A DNA stretch of 64,000 bases from NCBI GenBank assembly GCA_033398695.1, contig CM065801.1:54260358-54324357 (forward strand), read 5' to 3'. Both the position numbers and the translations under genes were made by a program. This DNA is from Orobanche coerulescens (Eukaryota; Streptophyta; Magnoliopsida; Lamiales; Orobanchaceae). Below the pieces are notes generated by a model. That model did not search any database. It was not told where the DNA came from and saw nothing but the letters and a program-made list of their open reading frames with translations. How positions within the stretch are numbered: the stretch's first letter is position 1; each line of letters begins with the position of its first letter. Positions 20,318-32,073 of this stretch are shown here, one piece after another.

Positions 20318-20992
20318 CATTGATTGGATTAATTGGCGATTGTTTGGAGTTAAACCGTCATAAAAATATTTTACCAAACGCCATATTTCAAAACTATGAT
20401 GGGGACACTTAAGGATTAAATCATTAAATCTTTCCCAACACTCATAAGATTCTTCATTTTTTTTTTGGAAAAATTCCGATATTTCTCTTCTAAGACTATT
20501 AGTTTTTGACAATGGAAAAAATTTTGCGAGAAATTTATTCACTAATTGGTCCCAACTAGTAATTGTTCTTGCTTGAAGAGAATTTAGCCAGAATTTTGCT
20601 TTATCTTTGAGAGAAAATGGAAATAGTCTAAGTTTGACAGATTCATCAGAGAAATTTTAGAATCGGAAAGTAGAACAAATGTCGAGAAATTCGTTGACAT
20701 GCATATAGGGATCTTCTCTTTCCAAACCGTGAAAAGATGGAAGAAGTTGAATTATTGATGGTTTAAGTTCGAAATGAGTTGAATTAGTCGTAGACAACAC
20801 TATGCAAGAAGGAGGATTAGCACTCACTGGAGAAAAATATTCTATTAAAGTTTTCTCTTTTGCGACTTGATTATTCCGATTTTCGATTTCGTCCATTTTT
20901 GGTATCGGTTTTGTTTGTTTAACTTCAATTTTAGTTAAGGACAATCTTCTTCTCGTTAATCGACCTTTATTATTTCGTTGCCAAACTTGCAT
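20318..20992 (-). pseudogene. Element A gag, N-terminal part
   Basis: Two frames, 20992-20657 and 20542-20318. The first carries HFELKPSIIQLLPSFHGLE and REDPYMHVNEFLDICSTF, the characteristic start of Athila-group gag. The second carries the rest of the capsid-like region (CWERFNDLILKCPHH). A stop near 20657 separates them and element N cuts the gene at 20317. The start at 20992 is the first ATG before the conserved block. Confidence 0.75.
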
Positions 20993-22590
20993 TCACCAAT
21001 ATTTCAATTTTTTTAACTTTGCATACAAACCAAATTATAATAGTCGATCGAACTTCCAGATCGTTGGAGGCGTCACAACGGTCGCACTTAAAATCCAACT
21101 TTCTTCGGCATGTACAACAGAGGCCTTTTTGCCAAAATTCAATCGATTTTCAAAATCAGTTTGTACAAGATTGATATTTAGCTTTTCTTTATTCAAATCG
21201 AACAAAGTAGTGAGTGAAAAATATCAATCCCTTCTTGAATCTTTTAAAGGATTTTATTATTTTAATTATTTTTTTTTGACTTTTTATATTTTTATTATTA
21301 TTAATAATAATGATAATTATTATAATTATTAATAAAATTATAGGATGTAATAGATTGCAAAGGAATAACTTTACTAATTGATCTACGGAAGCAATATCTA
21401 TTGATAAACTAAATTGTACGACGAGAAATATTGCAATTAAACTAAATATCTAAGAATATTGTAAATAGAAAATAACAACTAAAAACACAATCTAAATTTA
21501 CCACTATAAGATTCTATTAAAACTAAAGACAAGATATAAAAATTAAAAAAAAAATCTGATTTTTTTATATTTTATATTTTTTTAGTTTTTATATTTTTAT
21601 ATTTATTATAATTTTATTATATTTTTGAGCTAATATATATATATATATATATATATAAATATTATTTATTTTTTTCACAAAAAACAATTCAGATTTTTTT
21701 TAGAAAAAAAATAAAAATTACAAACTTTTATTTTATTTATGCAAACAATAAAAATTGTTTTTTTTATTACAAATTTTCTTTTCTGTTTTTTTTTTTTATA
21801 AATTTTCAGGTTTTTAATTTTTTTAGTATTTTCACTTTTTTATTAAAGTATTGTAATTTATTTTTTTTTAAAAAAACAATTCTGTTTTTATTAAAAAAAA
21901 TTCAAAGTTCAGAATTTTTTTATTATATATTCCAGATTATTTAAATTATTAATTCTTAATCTGATTTTTTTTTTTAGATTTTTATGAAAAGTAAAAATTT
22001 TGTTTTAGTAAAACTAGCAGGTTTTACTTTTAAAAATAAATAAAATAATTCAGATTTTAATTTATTATGGAAAATAATATTCCAGATTATTTTTTAATTT
22101 ATTTTTATTATTTTTTTATTTTTCGAATTTAAATTAAAAATTTTGATTTTTTAATATTAATATTCCAAATTTACAAAAATATTACCTTAAAGTCTGAAAC
22201 TTTTTTTTTCTATTTTCCAAATCTTTTTTAAAATAAAAATAAATAAGTTTTTCGATTTTTTTAAACTTTTTCAGATTTTTTTATATTTTTATATATTTTT
22301 GGACTTTTATATTTTTTATTATTTTATTATTATTTTTACGAAAATGAATAGTAGTTATTATTATTATTAATTATAATTTATATTTATTATTATAAGTTTT
22401 TGTTATTTTTCAGAATTTTTTTATGAACGTAAAAAGAAAATAAAGTCTACTACTAACTATTATTTATACTAACACAATCTAAAGCGGATATTAAAAAGAC
22501 AGATAATAATAAAGAAAAGCAGTAAAATAAATAACTAGTAGAAGAATTTAACTAACTTGGTGACGTCAGTCTTTCAGACTGCTTACGCCT
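20993..22590 (-). other. Element A untranslated leader, very AT-rich
   Basis: This 1.6 kb between the primer binding site and gag has no supported gene. From about 21240 to 22440 it is almost only A and T, with long T and A runs and a TA repeat at 21633-21656. A long untranslated leader is usual in Athila-like elements. Confidence 0.6.
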
Positions 22591-22606
22591 CCCAAGAACG
22601 GCGCCA
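22591..22606 (-). other. Element A primer binding site
   Basis: On the minus strand tggcgccgttcttggg follows the LTR end (caaca, then agttt). It starts like the Asp-tRNA site of element N but diverges after tggcgccgtt. Element C has a similar variant, so the primer tRNA may differ. Confidence 0.6.
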
Positions 22607-22612
22607 AAAACT

Positions 22613-23738
22613 TGTTGTTTGTTGATTCTTTAGTCTAATACTCGCAAGCGCACGATTTGTTTGATGTAGATATGCGGTGCAAGGTCGATTCCACAGGGAG
22701 GACTATAATAGTGAAGTCAAATTATTCCTATCGTTTTGAACAAAATTATATTAAATTCTAACCTAGTCCCAAATAATTTGATTTTTGATTGATTAAAATA
22801 ATTGCAACAAATAACATTAATTTTTAAGTAGATTTTAAATAAATTGATTTTAAATAATTAGCTAGGGTTTAAAGTCCACCAATGTCTATTTATTATTTAT
22901 TTTATATTTTAATTCCAAGAAATTCAGGAAATAGATTCTGAAATCAATCTCACTATTTCCCTATAGATTTGACAATAAGTACAAAATTATAATTCAAATA
23001 TAGATTTTCCTTTGCTTAAAAAATGTAATTTCTAAGCATTATATATATCCAATTTAATGGAAAACAAATAATCAAAAAAATTAACTAATATCAATAATCA
23101 CAAAGCAAGGAGGAATTTATAACTATAAAAAATATGTGATATAATTGATGAAATAATATTCTCCTATTGAAGCGAAAATCATAATCGTTAAAAATATTTA
23201 TTTAGAATTATTATATAAATATTAATAATAATATAGACATGGTTTCATCATAACCCCAGTAAAAGAAAATTACTCACTCATAATAACAACACAAATAAAT
23301 AAATATTCCATAATATTATTACTCAAATATAATTTTATTACACACTATTTTTATGTCTCTCCCTTACAATAATATCTCTCTATTTTTTTCTCCTTTTTTT
23401 CTCCTCTCCAAACACTACACACTCATCCCCTATTTATACTACTACAAAATTAATAAAATAATAATTTTTAATATTTTAAAATCCCACCCCCAATAATACA
23501 CGACTGCCAATTAATGCTGATGTCATGGATGACATCAGCAGAGAGTTGAATTTCCTGTCCAATCGGGTGTTGACACGTGGCACAATATGGTCCATCTATT
23601 TAATTGTCCTTCGAACGGTCATAACTTCTTCATACGAACTCGGATTCGGATGAATTTTTTTTTTTAAAACGATCGTCTCGACGAGATGAATAAAATGAGA
23701 CCAGTCGTGACTATATCTAAATTTTGTAAAAATATCGC
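22613..23738 (-). repeat. Element A right LTR (5' LTR)
   Basis: It starts on the plus strand as tgttgtttgttgattc, directly outside the primer binding site, and matches the left copy from 22674 to 23734. The outer boundary beyond 23738 could not be fixed because the left copy is cut there by element B; it may extend toward 23960. Confidence 0.7.
23431..23579 (-). promoter_or_regulatory. LTR promoter block of A, right copy
   Basis: TATA-like agtataaata on the minus strand (23440-23431). Upstream lies a perfect inverted repeat, gctgatgtcat (23516-23526), gg, atgacatcagc (23529-23539), and a G-box cacgtg at 23574-23579. These would drive transcription of element A, including its cargo. Palindromic TGATGTCA halves and the G-box are plant bZIP-type sites; regulation by stress or hormone is inference. 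Confidence 0.55.
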
Positions 23739-23901
23739 CTTTGAACCAATTGATTTGTCTTGTACCGGTGGTTAACCTGCAGATATAATTTAATTCCAAT
23801 TAATTATCCAAATATGACACAAAATTATAAAAAATTCTAACAAAATGAAATAATACAAATATATAGTAAAACGAATAAATTTATCACACAACACACAATT
23901 A

Positions 23902-23940
<39 letters not shown>

Positions 23941-23966
23941 CTAATAAAAATATTACTCAAAATATA
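23739..23966. repeat. AT-rich stretch with (AT)n microsatellite
   Basis: No gene. A run of alternating AT lies at about 23905-23935. This may still be LTR of element A or flanking DNA; I could not decide. Confidence 0.6.
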
Positions 23967-24344
23967 CTAAACATCCTCCAATGATAACCCATCAGAGGGA
24001 AGTCTATACAAGCGATCAAGGAGTTACCTATTGGCAGTTATCTCCTTGTCTTGGACGGTGCTGACAATGGCTATGACGTCAAAACCCTTTTTATTCGACG
24101 CATACTGAAACTCAGCGTCAAAAAAGAACTCTTCAACAATCTGTTCATCTTAGCTCTCAGGATGCAGGCTACCCAGACGGTAGAGGCCAGTTTGCTTCAC
24201 ACGGCACATAACAAGGTACATCTCGGTCGTATCCTCATCCTCAGAAATTATATGCTCCTGCAAAACTGAGCGTGCAAAGATTCTTCCATCGATGATTAAG
24301 TCCTTCTTCTTAGTTTAGAAAGATGAAGTTTGGGAAGAAGACAT
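23967..24344 (-). pseudogene. Decayed in-frame coding remnant, family not recognised
   Basis: From an ATG at 24344 a single minus-strand reading frame runs 126 codons to a TAG, broken only by three TAA codons, with no frameshift. It encodes stretches such as KKDLIIDGRIFARSVLQEH, EMYLVMCRVKQTGLYRLG, EQIVEEFFFDAEFQYASN and RLYRLPSDGLSLEDV, clearly former protein. I associate it with large plant transposon-encoded proteins but cannot name a domain. It lies 115 bp downstream of a minus-strand TATA box (24459-24473), so it may have been the first ORF of an element whose LTR lies to the right. Confidence 0.55.
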
Positions 24345-25053
24345 TTTGCATAAATGAATTGAAAGAGACATAAGTAGAAAGCTATAAGGTATGTAGGTTG
24401 TATGTTGTAGGCTCGATAATATGCAGAAAGCATAAAGAGTCTACAAATCAGCATACTGACCCTTTTATAGGGTGCAGAGAAGGTAGGTTACAGTGAACGG
24501 TCAAATTTAAGGGATGGAAACCGTTTTTAAGTGAATGTACATGATGGATTCAGATGTAATTTATACGTCTGATCCGTCGGTTTTAAAATTGACGAGAGGT
24601 CACACTTCTGACATAGTTCGCCTTCCACTATTGCACAAAAAGCCGGTTTGAATTTTGAAATCACAGTTTTTAAGGCATTAAAGTCCAGGTGCCTCTTCAA
24701 TATTGGAAGATAAATCATTTTAAATTCAGACAGTGCATGTGGACTTAAAACAACTTGTTACATATAAAAGTATGAATTTTGATATGCTTAAACTATTAGT
24801 TGATATCGTACAGTGCATGTATTGTATCCGCGAAAATACAGCATTCTCCCTAAAAAGGTACATACAGGATTAAATTCTTATAGAAAATTTGGATTAATAC
24901 TGTATTCTTGGGACATACTATATTCCCCCTTAATTAATGCACACGTCATCTGTAGGAAGGTAATAATGTCTTTTTCTTCCTGCAGTAAGGATATAACTTG
25001 GATTTCTACATGTACAATTAACTAAAGCGGATACTGTATTCATGGGACTTACA
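24345..25053 (-). repeat. Probable LTR of Sirevirus-like element E
   Basis: On the minus strand this follows the pol stop (25092-25090) and the polypurine tract of element E and begins tgtaagtccc. It contains two further tract-like repeats (near 24932-24920 and 24850-24841), each followed by similar sequence with aatacag; repeated polypurine tracts are a known trait of Sireviruses. A TATA box is at 24459-24473. The far boundary is not resolved because no second copy is in the window. Confidence 0.5.
24459..24473 (-). promoter_or_regulatory. TATA box between inverted ACCC/GGGT arms
   Basis: On the minus strand accc-tataaaa-gggt: the box lies exactly between complementary 4 bp arms, as in LTRs B and H. 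It would drive leftward transcription into 24344. Confidence 0.5.
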
Positions 25054-25069
25054 GCATTCCCCCTCAATT
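25054..25069 (-). other. Element E polypurine tract
   Basis: aattgagggggaatgc on the minus strand directly precedes the tgtaag start of the probable LTR and lies 21 bp past the pol stop. It would prime plus-strand DNA synthesis. Confidence 0.6.
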
Positions 25070-25089
25070 GTTGAGTAAAATATAAATAC

Positions 25090-26430
25090 TTACAGGGAGT
25101 CGAGTTGTAGCATTCCCAATTCTTGTCGAAGCATGCAGAATCTGGTGGTGCTGAGAGGTTTTGTAAAGATGTCGGGTAACTGAACGTTTGTATGAATCTT
25201 CTCGATCCGAACATCTTTATTCTAAACATGATTCCGAATGAAATGATGCTTCATATCAATATGCTTAGTCCTTGAGTGCAATACATGATTGTGCGTAATT
25301 GCAATTGCAATAGTGCTATCACACATAATTGGAGTCTCTCTTGCATTGATGCCATTGTCTTGTAACAACTGTTGCATCCTTAGAATCTGCATACAGCAAC
25401 TTCCTGCAGCATAGTATTCCGACTCAGTTGTAGAAAGTGAGTTCACATGTTTCTTACTGAACCATGACACATGTCTTGGTCCAAGAAAGTGACAAGTCTC
25501 TGAGATCTGAGTCGCTATAGCCTACCAAATTGAATCCTCCTTTTACGTACTTCAGTATTCATTTGGCTGTGGAAGTGTGACCCTTTAGGTGCTATCTGAT
25601 ACTAGCACACACTCCTACAGCAAATTGGATATCGAGCCTGCTGGCTGTTAGGTACATGAGTGAGCCTGTAAGCTTCATGTAGAGTGATTGATCACTTATC
25701 TATGTGGAAGTGCTCATATGGGTGGACAATGATTTGGAAGTGCTCATCCCGAACTTGTTGAGCAGCTCCTTGCTGCATTTCTCTTGGTTGATAAATATAC
25801 CTGTAGGAAGTTGTTTTACCTGCAATCCTAAGAAATAACTAAATTCTCCCATCATACTCATTTCAAATTTGCTTCGCATGAGATGAGAGAACCTTTGACA
25901 GAAAGCAAGGTTAGTTAAACCAAATATAATATCATATATGTATATTTGGACCATGAGAAGATTGTCACCTTCCTGTATTTTAAAGAGGGTTTTGTCAATT
26001 GCACTTTTATCAAATCCATTATTGATCAGATACAGTGACAAGGTTTCATACCAGGCCCTAAGTGCTTGCTTAAGTCCGTACAGCGCTTTCCTTAGCTTGT
26101 ACACAAGATCTCCACCTTCTGTGTTGGCAAACCCTGGAGGTTGTTCAACATGTACTTCTTCGGCTTGGTCTCAGTTCAGGAATGTACTCTTAACATCCAT
26201 TTGGTACACAATGAAGTTCTTGTGAGCGGCAAATTCTAAAAATATCCTAATGGCTTCTAGTCGAGCTACATGGGCAAAGTTTTCATCATAATCTATTCCC
26301 TTTTCCTGTATGTACCCTTGGGCGACTAGTCTGAATTTGTTCCTGAAAACAAGTCCATTTTCGTCCTTTTTGTTCCGAAATACCCATTTGGTTTCTATGA
26401 CTGCTTGATGGGTTGGTCTAGGGACTAGGT
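25090..26430 (-). pseudogene. Element E reverse transcriptase and RNase H (copia), broken
   Basis: RT remains include MYKLRKALYGLKQALRAWYE, the catalytic area where the usual YVDD reads YIYD, and FSYFLGLQVKQLPTGIFI (26104-25700). RNase H has NSLSTTESEYYAAGSCCMQ and HIDMKHHFIRNHV (25470-25222), with a C-terminal DIFTKPLS region in a shifted frame, ending LQLDSL and a TAA at 25092-25090. These are copia pol motifs of the Sirevirus (SIRE/Maximus) type. The first catalytic aspartate of YVDD is lost and frames are broken, so it is inactive. Confidence 0.75.
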
Positions 26431-27963
26431 ACCAACATTATTTCTTTCGAAATATTGAGATCTTCTTCCATAGAAGTAATCCAGTGAGAATTGTTGAGAG
26501 CCTCATTGGTCGAAATAGGTTCAGACTAGGCTAGGAATTCAGCTTGAGTGCCAAAGCAAGTCTTCGAAGTTCAGCATGGAATTTTCATACAGGGAATTGA
26601 GACTTCTCAGAATCTGTCTCTTCTTGTGCACATAGTACAGTGACTTGTGTACTCTGTATTTTTCTACGGGTGGTCACACTGGCATCGATATCTCCAATTA
26701 TTAGCTCTGGGGGTGATATCTCAACCACCTCTGGTCTGGTTCTAGTTCGGCATCCCGTGCTGTATTCTGATGGGTTGTAGTCTCTACTTCAGCTTCTACG
26801 GAATTGGCTTTAGACTGCTTTTGTTCTAACAGCGACGGGATTGATTTCTAGGTTCACAACAGGTTCAATTAGAGTCTGGGGGTTTTGATCAATAGAGAGT
26901 GTTTGGATGCATTGGGTTAGGTCTTCTATTCCTATTGGGTCACAGTGGTATTCATCAATTTCTACGGATGGATTCCTCTATTGTCAGCTTCATTTAGTTA
27001 AATATCCTGAATGCCTTGCTGATAGAGGAGTATCCAACAAAAATACCCTCATTTGAAGTTTCATTGAAATTATTCAATTGGTCCTTCCCATTGTTTAGCA
27101 CATAACACCTGCATCCAAATATGTGAAAGTACACAACTATTGGATTTTTGTTGTTCCATACCTCGTATGCTGTTTTATTATGATGCTTGTTGATGATACA
27201 ACGATTTTGTCTATAGTATGCTGTATTTGTTGCTTCTCCCCAAAGACATTGCGTCAACTTGCTTGCGGCTAACATGGTTCTTGTTGCTTCTTTCGGTGTC
27301 CTGTTCTTTTTCTCGGCAACACCATTTTGTTCAGGAGTCTGGGCTAGTGAGTATTCGTGTTGTATACCATTGTCCGGAAAGTATTGCTATATAAAGTGAG
27401 TTGTGAATTCTATGCCTCTGTCGGAACGAATGGATACAATACTCAACCATTTCTCATTTTGCAGCTTTTTCAGGTGTTCCGACAGCTTAGTGGTAGTTTT
27501 TTCTTCTTGTTCAGAAAGATAGTCCAAGCATACCTGGGAAAATCATCAACACTAACAAGACAATATTTCTTACCTCTCAGGCTAACAGGGTCTTCAGGAC
27601 CATAGAGATCCATATATAGCAAATCAGGACCATGTGGGTGGAAAGATATGACTTGCTCTTCAGGAAAGTCATGACCTACTTGCCTTTCTGACAGGGTCCA
27701 CAGATACTATTTTTATGAAAAGATGACATTGGGCAAGCCTCAAACCATTCCTTGTCGAGATAGCTTGTTGATGGTCTTGAAATTGATGTGCCACATCCTC
27801 TTGTGCCATAAACAGCTTTGATATGCAGTGTCTTTGGCAACAAAACAAGGAATTACATAACTAGTGGGTTTCCAGTCAGCAATATACATGTTACCTGGAT
27901 GGCTTCCTGTGAGGATGATTTGCTCGGTCTTGGTGTCCTACAGTGATATACATAGAATTTTAC
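26431..27963 (-). pseudogene. Element E integrase and linker (copia), broken
   Basis: The clear piece at 27275-26994 reads AYEVWNNKNPIVVYFHIFG, then CRCYVLNNGKDQLNNF and EGIFVGYSSISKAFRIFN, the end of the copia integrase core. Catalytic-core sequence upstream (about 27700-27280) is present in several frames. The integrase-RT linker (about 26990-26430) is rich in stops. It belongs to the same polyprotein as the RT piece that follows. Confidence 0.7.
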
Positions 27964-28128
27964 CGAGAACTATTTGTCACAAAATTGGCTAATGCTAAGT
28001 AAATTGTACTGTAGTCCCTCAACATAGGCTATGTCGGTGACTTTGAATTTTCCTACAAGCAGAGTTCCTTTCCCTCTTGTTCTTGCTTTCGATTTGTCAT
28101 CGAATCGCACCTTTGGGCCGCGACCTTC
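27964..28128 (-). pseudogene. Element E GAG-pre-integrase region
   Basis: KVRFDDKSKARTRGKGTLLVGKF... ending YNLLSISQFCDK is the segment between copia protease and integrase. It is cut at 28129 by LTR G. The preceding protease half, with DSG, lies across the insertion at 40584-40680 (and, mutated, at 30123-30220). Confidence 0.75.
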
Positions 28129-28600
28129 TGTTGGGATTCGGTGCCTAAAATGAAGGCCCAACGGAAGCAGTAAAATGAAAATTAATTCGATCCGAATCCC
28201 TATAAGGATCGATCGAGCTACGTATATATATACAAATATTAAACGAAACACAAGAGATACGAGAAACATACCCTTGTAGTCCGTTGATTTAAATGGTGTC
28301 CTTATCTTGAGCTATTCCCCAAGCTTTAGATTGCTTTCCCTACGATCCAATCCGCTCTAAGATCTTAGATGATCCAATGCCGAAAGCACCGCGTCTCTAC
28401 ATGCCACGCGCCGGAGAAATGAACGGAATGACAATCACCTTGCTATCCTACGAGGATACGGCTATAGCTAGGATGATGAAGCTTTTGATTGTGATTTTAA
28501 CACACTAAGTGTATTGATCACACACTCTCAATGAATCTCTCAATTTTCTCCAAGAACAATCAAGATGATATAAAGAAGAAGATGAAGACCTTTAGAAAAA

Positions 28601-28637
<37 letters not shown>

Positions 28638-30122
28638 ATTCACGGTTCAACACAATTGGGTGGTGAGAGTTTGTCATGTCTTCTTCTTATTCTACTTATA
28701 TCCACATGTGAACAAATTACACCACATGATACCTTGCCCCACAAAGTCATGATCATCCATTGATAAATGGAAGGAAAAGACAATGGGAAGGTAGGTGGAA
28801 GTAAAGGTGGCGGCCATCATGAAAAATGAACAAGTTCGGTTCGTTTCGGACTCCCGTGAGTCCAAACAGATAAATCCTGAATCCGTTTCGATATATTTAT
28901 ATTAATTAATATAATTAATTAATCATATAAAATACATAATAACATAATTAATTTCTCCAAGAAATAATTATATTTATGAATTAAATTAATCACCCAGTAA
29001 TTTATTTAATTCATTAGGCCGTAAATCAATTTATCCAATAAATCGATTTAGACATCTAATGTTCCAAATTAGATATCCAATATCTAATATTCATAATGAG
29101 AGAATAAGCTCGATTTATTCTGTCGTCAATCTAATTGCGCGACTCGGTAGGTCCATCTCAGTCAACAATGGGAGGAACCAAAGAGTAGTAGCACCACCTA
29201 GCCAGCCTGGCAGCCTACACAGTACCCCAACTGAGAACGAATGATTGGGATCATTCAAGAACCATTATGTCGTGAATACCAGTATATATAAGCTCTTCTT
29301 TCAAATATCCTGATCAAGTTATAGGGTCACGGTCAGTCAAACCCTATCTGTACTTGACGCTATGCATGTGTTTAATGAAAATCAAGATCATCGAGCTCTC
29401 GTGTATCCAATACAACTAGCTCCAATGCTTTGGCCAAAGACTTATGATCTCATCCGCCAATAACCGCATAGGACATATAACCCGTTCACTAATAGGAGAA
29501 AGAATTCTATCTTGGTATTCAGTAGGACCTGCTACTTGCCCATCAAGATGCATGTCGAGGTTGACCCCCGCCTTCCGATTTACAGGGTCGAACTACTCTA
29601 ATAAAAATTTTGACATTACAAGCATATCCCTACTAAATCCTCAAGTCTAAGGTTCACGAATACCTATCACAACCTTTCGATTCCGTCATTGACTGTCCTG
29701 GAGTGAAATCCATATGATGAATCGAGGGTGAGTCGGTTCGAGTATACTAATCCAATTAGAATACCTATAATGTCTGCTCCCACTAACCATTAGTGTTCGA
29801 CAGGCACTCTCTATGTCAAAGAACACGTCATACAAGTCTTCACATAACTTAACGCCCAGTCAAGTTTCATTGACTTGCGAACGATTAATTATTTGAGCTA
29901 TAAACCTTTCCAGTGCCTATCCTCTTATCCAATAAGGAATGGAACGTTTTGCTCTAAAATACACGGACTAGTTTTTATATTTATATTTACGAGTTAGGAA
30001 TGCCTGTAATTACTAGTAAATAAAGAAACATACATTGCCTTATATTAATGATTTACATAATAACAAGTATAATGCCCGCACTCAACATCCTCTGAGTGGC
30101 ATTCGAGGGCATACTTCTAACA
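28129..30122 (-). mobile_element. Solo LTR of copia element G inside E
   Basis: A 1994 bp LTR with TG...CA ends (plus strand tgttgggattc ... ttctaaca) and a perfect target-site duplication ccttc (28124-28128, 30123-30127). It is about 88-90% similar by eye to the LTR at 36191-40583, and carries a TC microsatellite (28606-28634) as that copy does. No internal region lies next to it, so LTR-LTR recombination has removed the rest. A short plus-strand frame in it is not a gene. Confidence 0.85.
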
Positions 30123-31035
30123 CCTTCTACATAATCTGACAGCTTGCTGATATCTCCTGTCATGTGGCGAGAACATCCCCTATAGAAATGCTAGATGTCC
30201 TTCTCCTTGATATCCCGTAATCAAAGAGATTAAGTATATTTCGGTCCCCTTTGATTTTTGGGTCCTTGATTATTGGTGCCTTTAGGTATCCATATTTGCC
30301 TGACAACAATGGGTTTGTTGTAGGTTACATTTGATCCTAGTTTGTGAGATTTACGTAGGGCAGGCATGTAATCACTATAAACATGATTATTATGCATTTA
30401 AAATCTGGTGTTTTGGTTCCAATACAGTTGCCATCTCGGAGGAGGAACCATTTTCTTCGGCCTTGTTGCTTGCCTTCTGGGTTTCTAGTTGGATTCTCAG
30501 ATTTGTGTTGATAGAACTGTGTGGCAACCTGCTTACGGGATAGATACGTGACTTTATATACCCAGTATCTAGGAGCACTGTATTGTTGATAGTATTGAGG
30601 TGCATACCTTTGATACTTAGGTACAACCTTCTTTCTGGTCGGCTGCTGACGTTGTTGGTATGCTCGAGGAGCATACTGTTAATGACTTGCGTTGCGTCTT
30701 ATAGGTCTATGAGGGTGGGGTTTCCACTGCTTATGATATGGGATGGGTGGCGGAATTCGCAGCCTTTACTGTCCAGGAAGGGGCACAGGACTTGGGGCTT
30801 CTTCAGGTTCCTGGATGGGTTTCACTCCCTCGACAAAAACCATACCGATTTTGCTTTTGTGGGAGAACGAGTCATATCTTAAGTCATGTTTGTAGTGGGT
30901 GTGCTGCCTAGTGCTTAGAATGTCTTTCATCCTCCTTGGTGATTTCTCAAAGTATTTAAGGATGGTCTCGAGTTCTAATTCTCTTTTCTCGAGAATTTTT
31001 ATTTTAGCTTCTAGCAGAGCATAATCATTTACTAT
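30123..31035 (-). pseudogene. Element E gag/protease fragment, copy 1
   Basis: This matches 40584-41064 plus 52240-52574 at about 95% by eye. It encodes, with stops, the end of Sirevirus-like gag (a segment with LEKRELELE and RRMKDIL of coiled-coil type) and the protease N-terminal half. At the protease site the catalytic DSG of copy 2 is changed (catcccctatag on the plus strand). It ends abruptly near 31035, next to the pol end of element G, which belongs to a different element. Confidence 0.75.
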
Positions 31036-31073
31036 GAGGTTTTACCTCATTTAGTACATTTGCAAGTAGATGA

Positions 31074-32073
31074 TTATTTTGCATGAATTTTTCGTGAATA
31101 GTCTAAGCTAATCTGAGAAAGTGGCTTGTTCAGTGGATCAGCGACGTAGTCGGCTGACTCTACTCTATGCAGCACAATGTATCTCTTTGCGAACAAATTC
31201 TCTTACGAGATGATACTCACCCTCAATATGTTTGGTACTGTTATGAAACCACGACTCCTAGGCCTGTGCTACTGCTCTGGCAATGCAGCACAAGGTGTCA
31301 CGTGAATTTTACCCAGTAACTTCTAAATCCTTCCTTGGAGGCCTCCGAGGCCGCTTTATACTCAACCCAACAGGTGAAACCAGAAGTTGCGCTATACTTG
31401 CTGTGCCAAGATACCGCTCCTCCATTAAGAGTAAATATATAGCCAGAAGTAGATATCAAATCGTCTTTCTGTCCTTGGAAGTCCGAATCAGTGAATCCCA
31501 TCACATTCAGTTCTCCACCGCCATACATATGAACCATATCTCTAGTCCTTCTCAAGTACTTGAGAACGTTCTTTACGGCAGTCCAATGTTCCCTACCTGG
31601 ATTTGCCTGAAACCTACTTACCACGCTCACAGCATGTGCAATGTCAGGTCTCGTACACAACATAGTATACATAAAGCTACCTACCGCCGAAGCATATGGT
31701 ATATTACTCATTTCCTTTCATAGTTCCTCACTATGAGGAGACATATTCAAGGTGAGTTTTATTCCATGTCGCATCGGTAGGAACCCTCTTTTAGTTTCAT
31801 CCATCTTAAATCGCTTTAAGATTTTATCATATAGAGGGCTTAGGAAAGACCTATTGTTCTCTTCGCTCTATCCCGGTATAGTCGAATACCAATAATATAG
31901 GTTGCTTCTCCCAAGTCTTTCATGGAGAAATTACTCGAAAGCCAAGCTTTCACAGAACTGAGCATTCCCACATCATTTCCTATTAGTAGAATGTCATCTA
32001 CAAATAGTACTAAGAATGTGATCTTGCTTCCACTAACCCTCTTGTATACACAAGGTTCCTCTTCATTTTGCAC
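31074..32073 (-). pseudogene. Element G RNase H and partial RT (copia)
   Basis: RT begins late, at QNEEEPCVYKRVSGSKITFL, followed by the catalytic FVDDILLIGND (32073-31840). RNase H follows with YASAVGSFMYTMLCTRPDI, GFTDSDFQGQKDD and EYKAASEASKE (31711-31298). The C terminus ADPLNKPLSQISLDYSR ends at a TAA (31076-31074). The first two thirds of RT (fingers and the first palm motifs, roughly 200 residues) are absent: the sequence passes directly from the integrase-RT linker to QNEEEP. The enzyme is therefore dead. Confidence 0.8.

Larger units (their letters stand above)
7064..23738 (-). mobile_element. Athila-like gypsy element A, body and right LTR
   Basis: Minus-strand order: LTR (from above 23738 down to 22613), primer binding site (22606-22591), leader, gag (20992-20318 and 15353-14691), protease with DLGAS, RT, RNase H, integrase (to 10178), a cargo region (10060-8546), paired conserved repeats (8487-8329), a G-rich motif and 3' noncoding DNA. 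Protein motifs such as NWRNHPNFSW in gag, FMDDFSVFG in RT and [10 protein letters not shown] after RNase H fit the Athila group. Every enzyme domain is broken by stops or frameshifts. Two insertions, the MITE (13554-14056) and element N (15359-20317), interrupt it. Confidence 0.8.
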
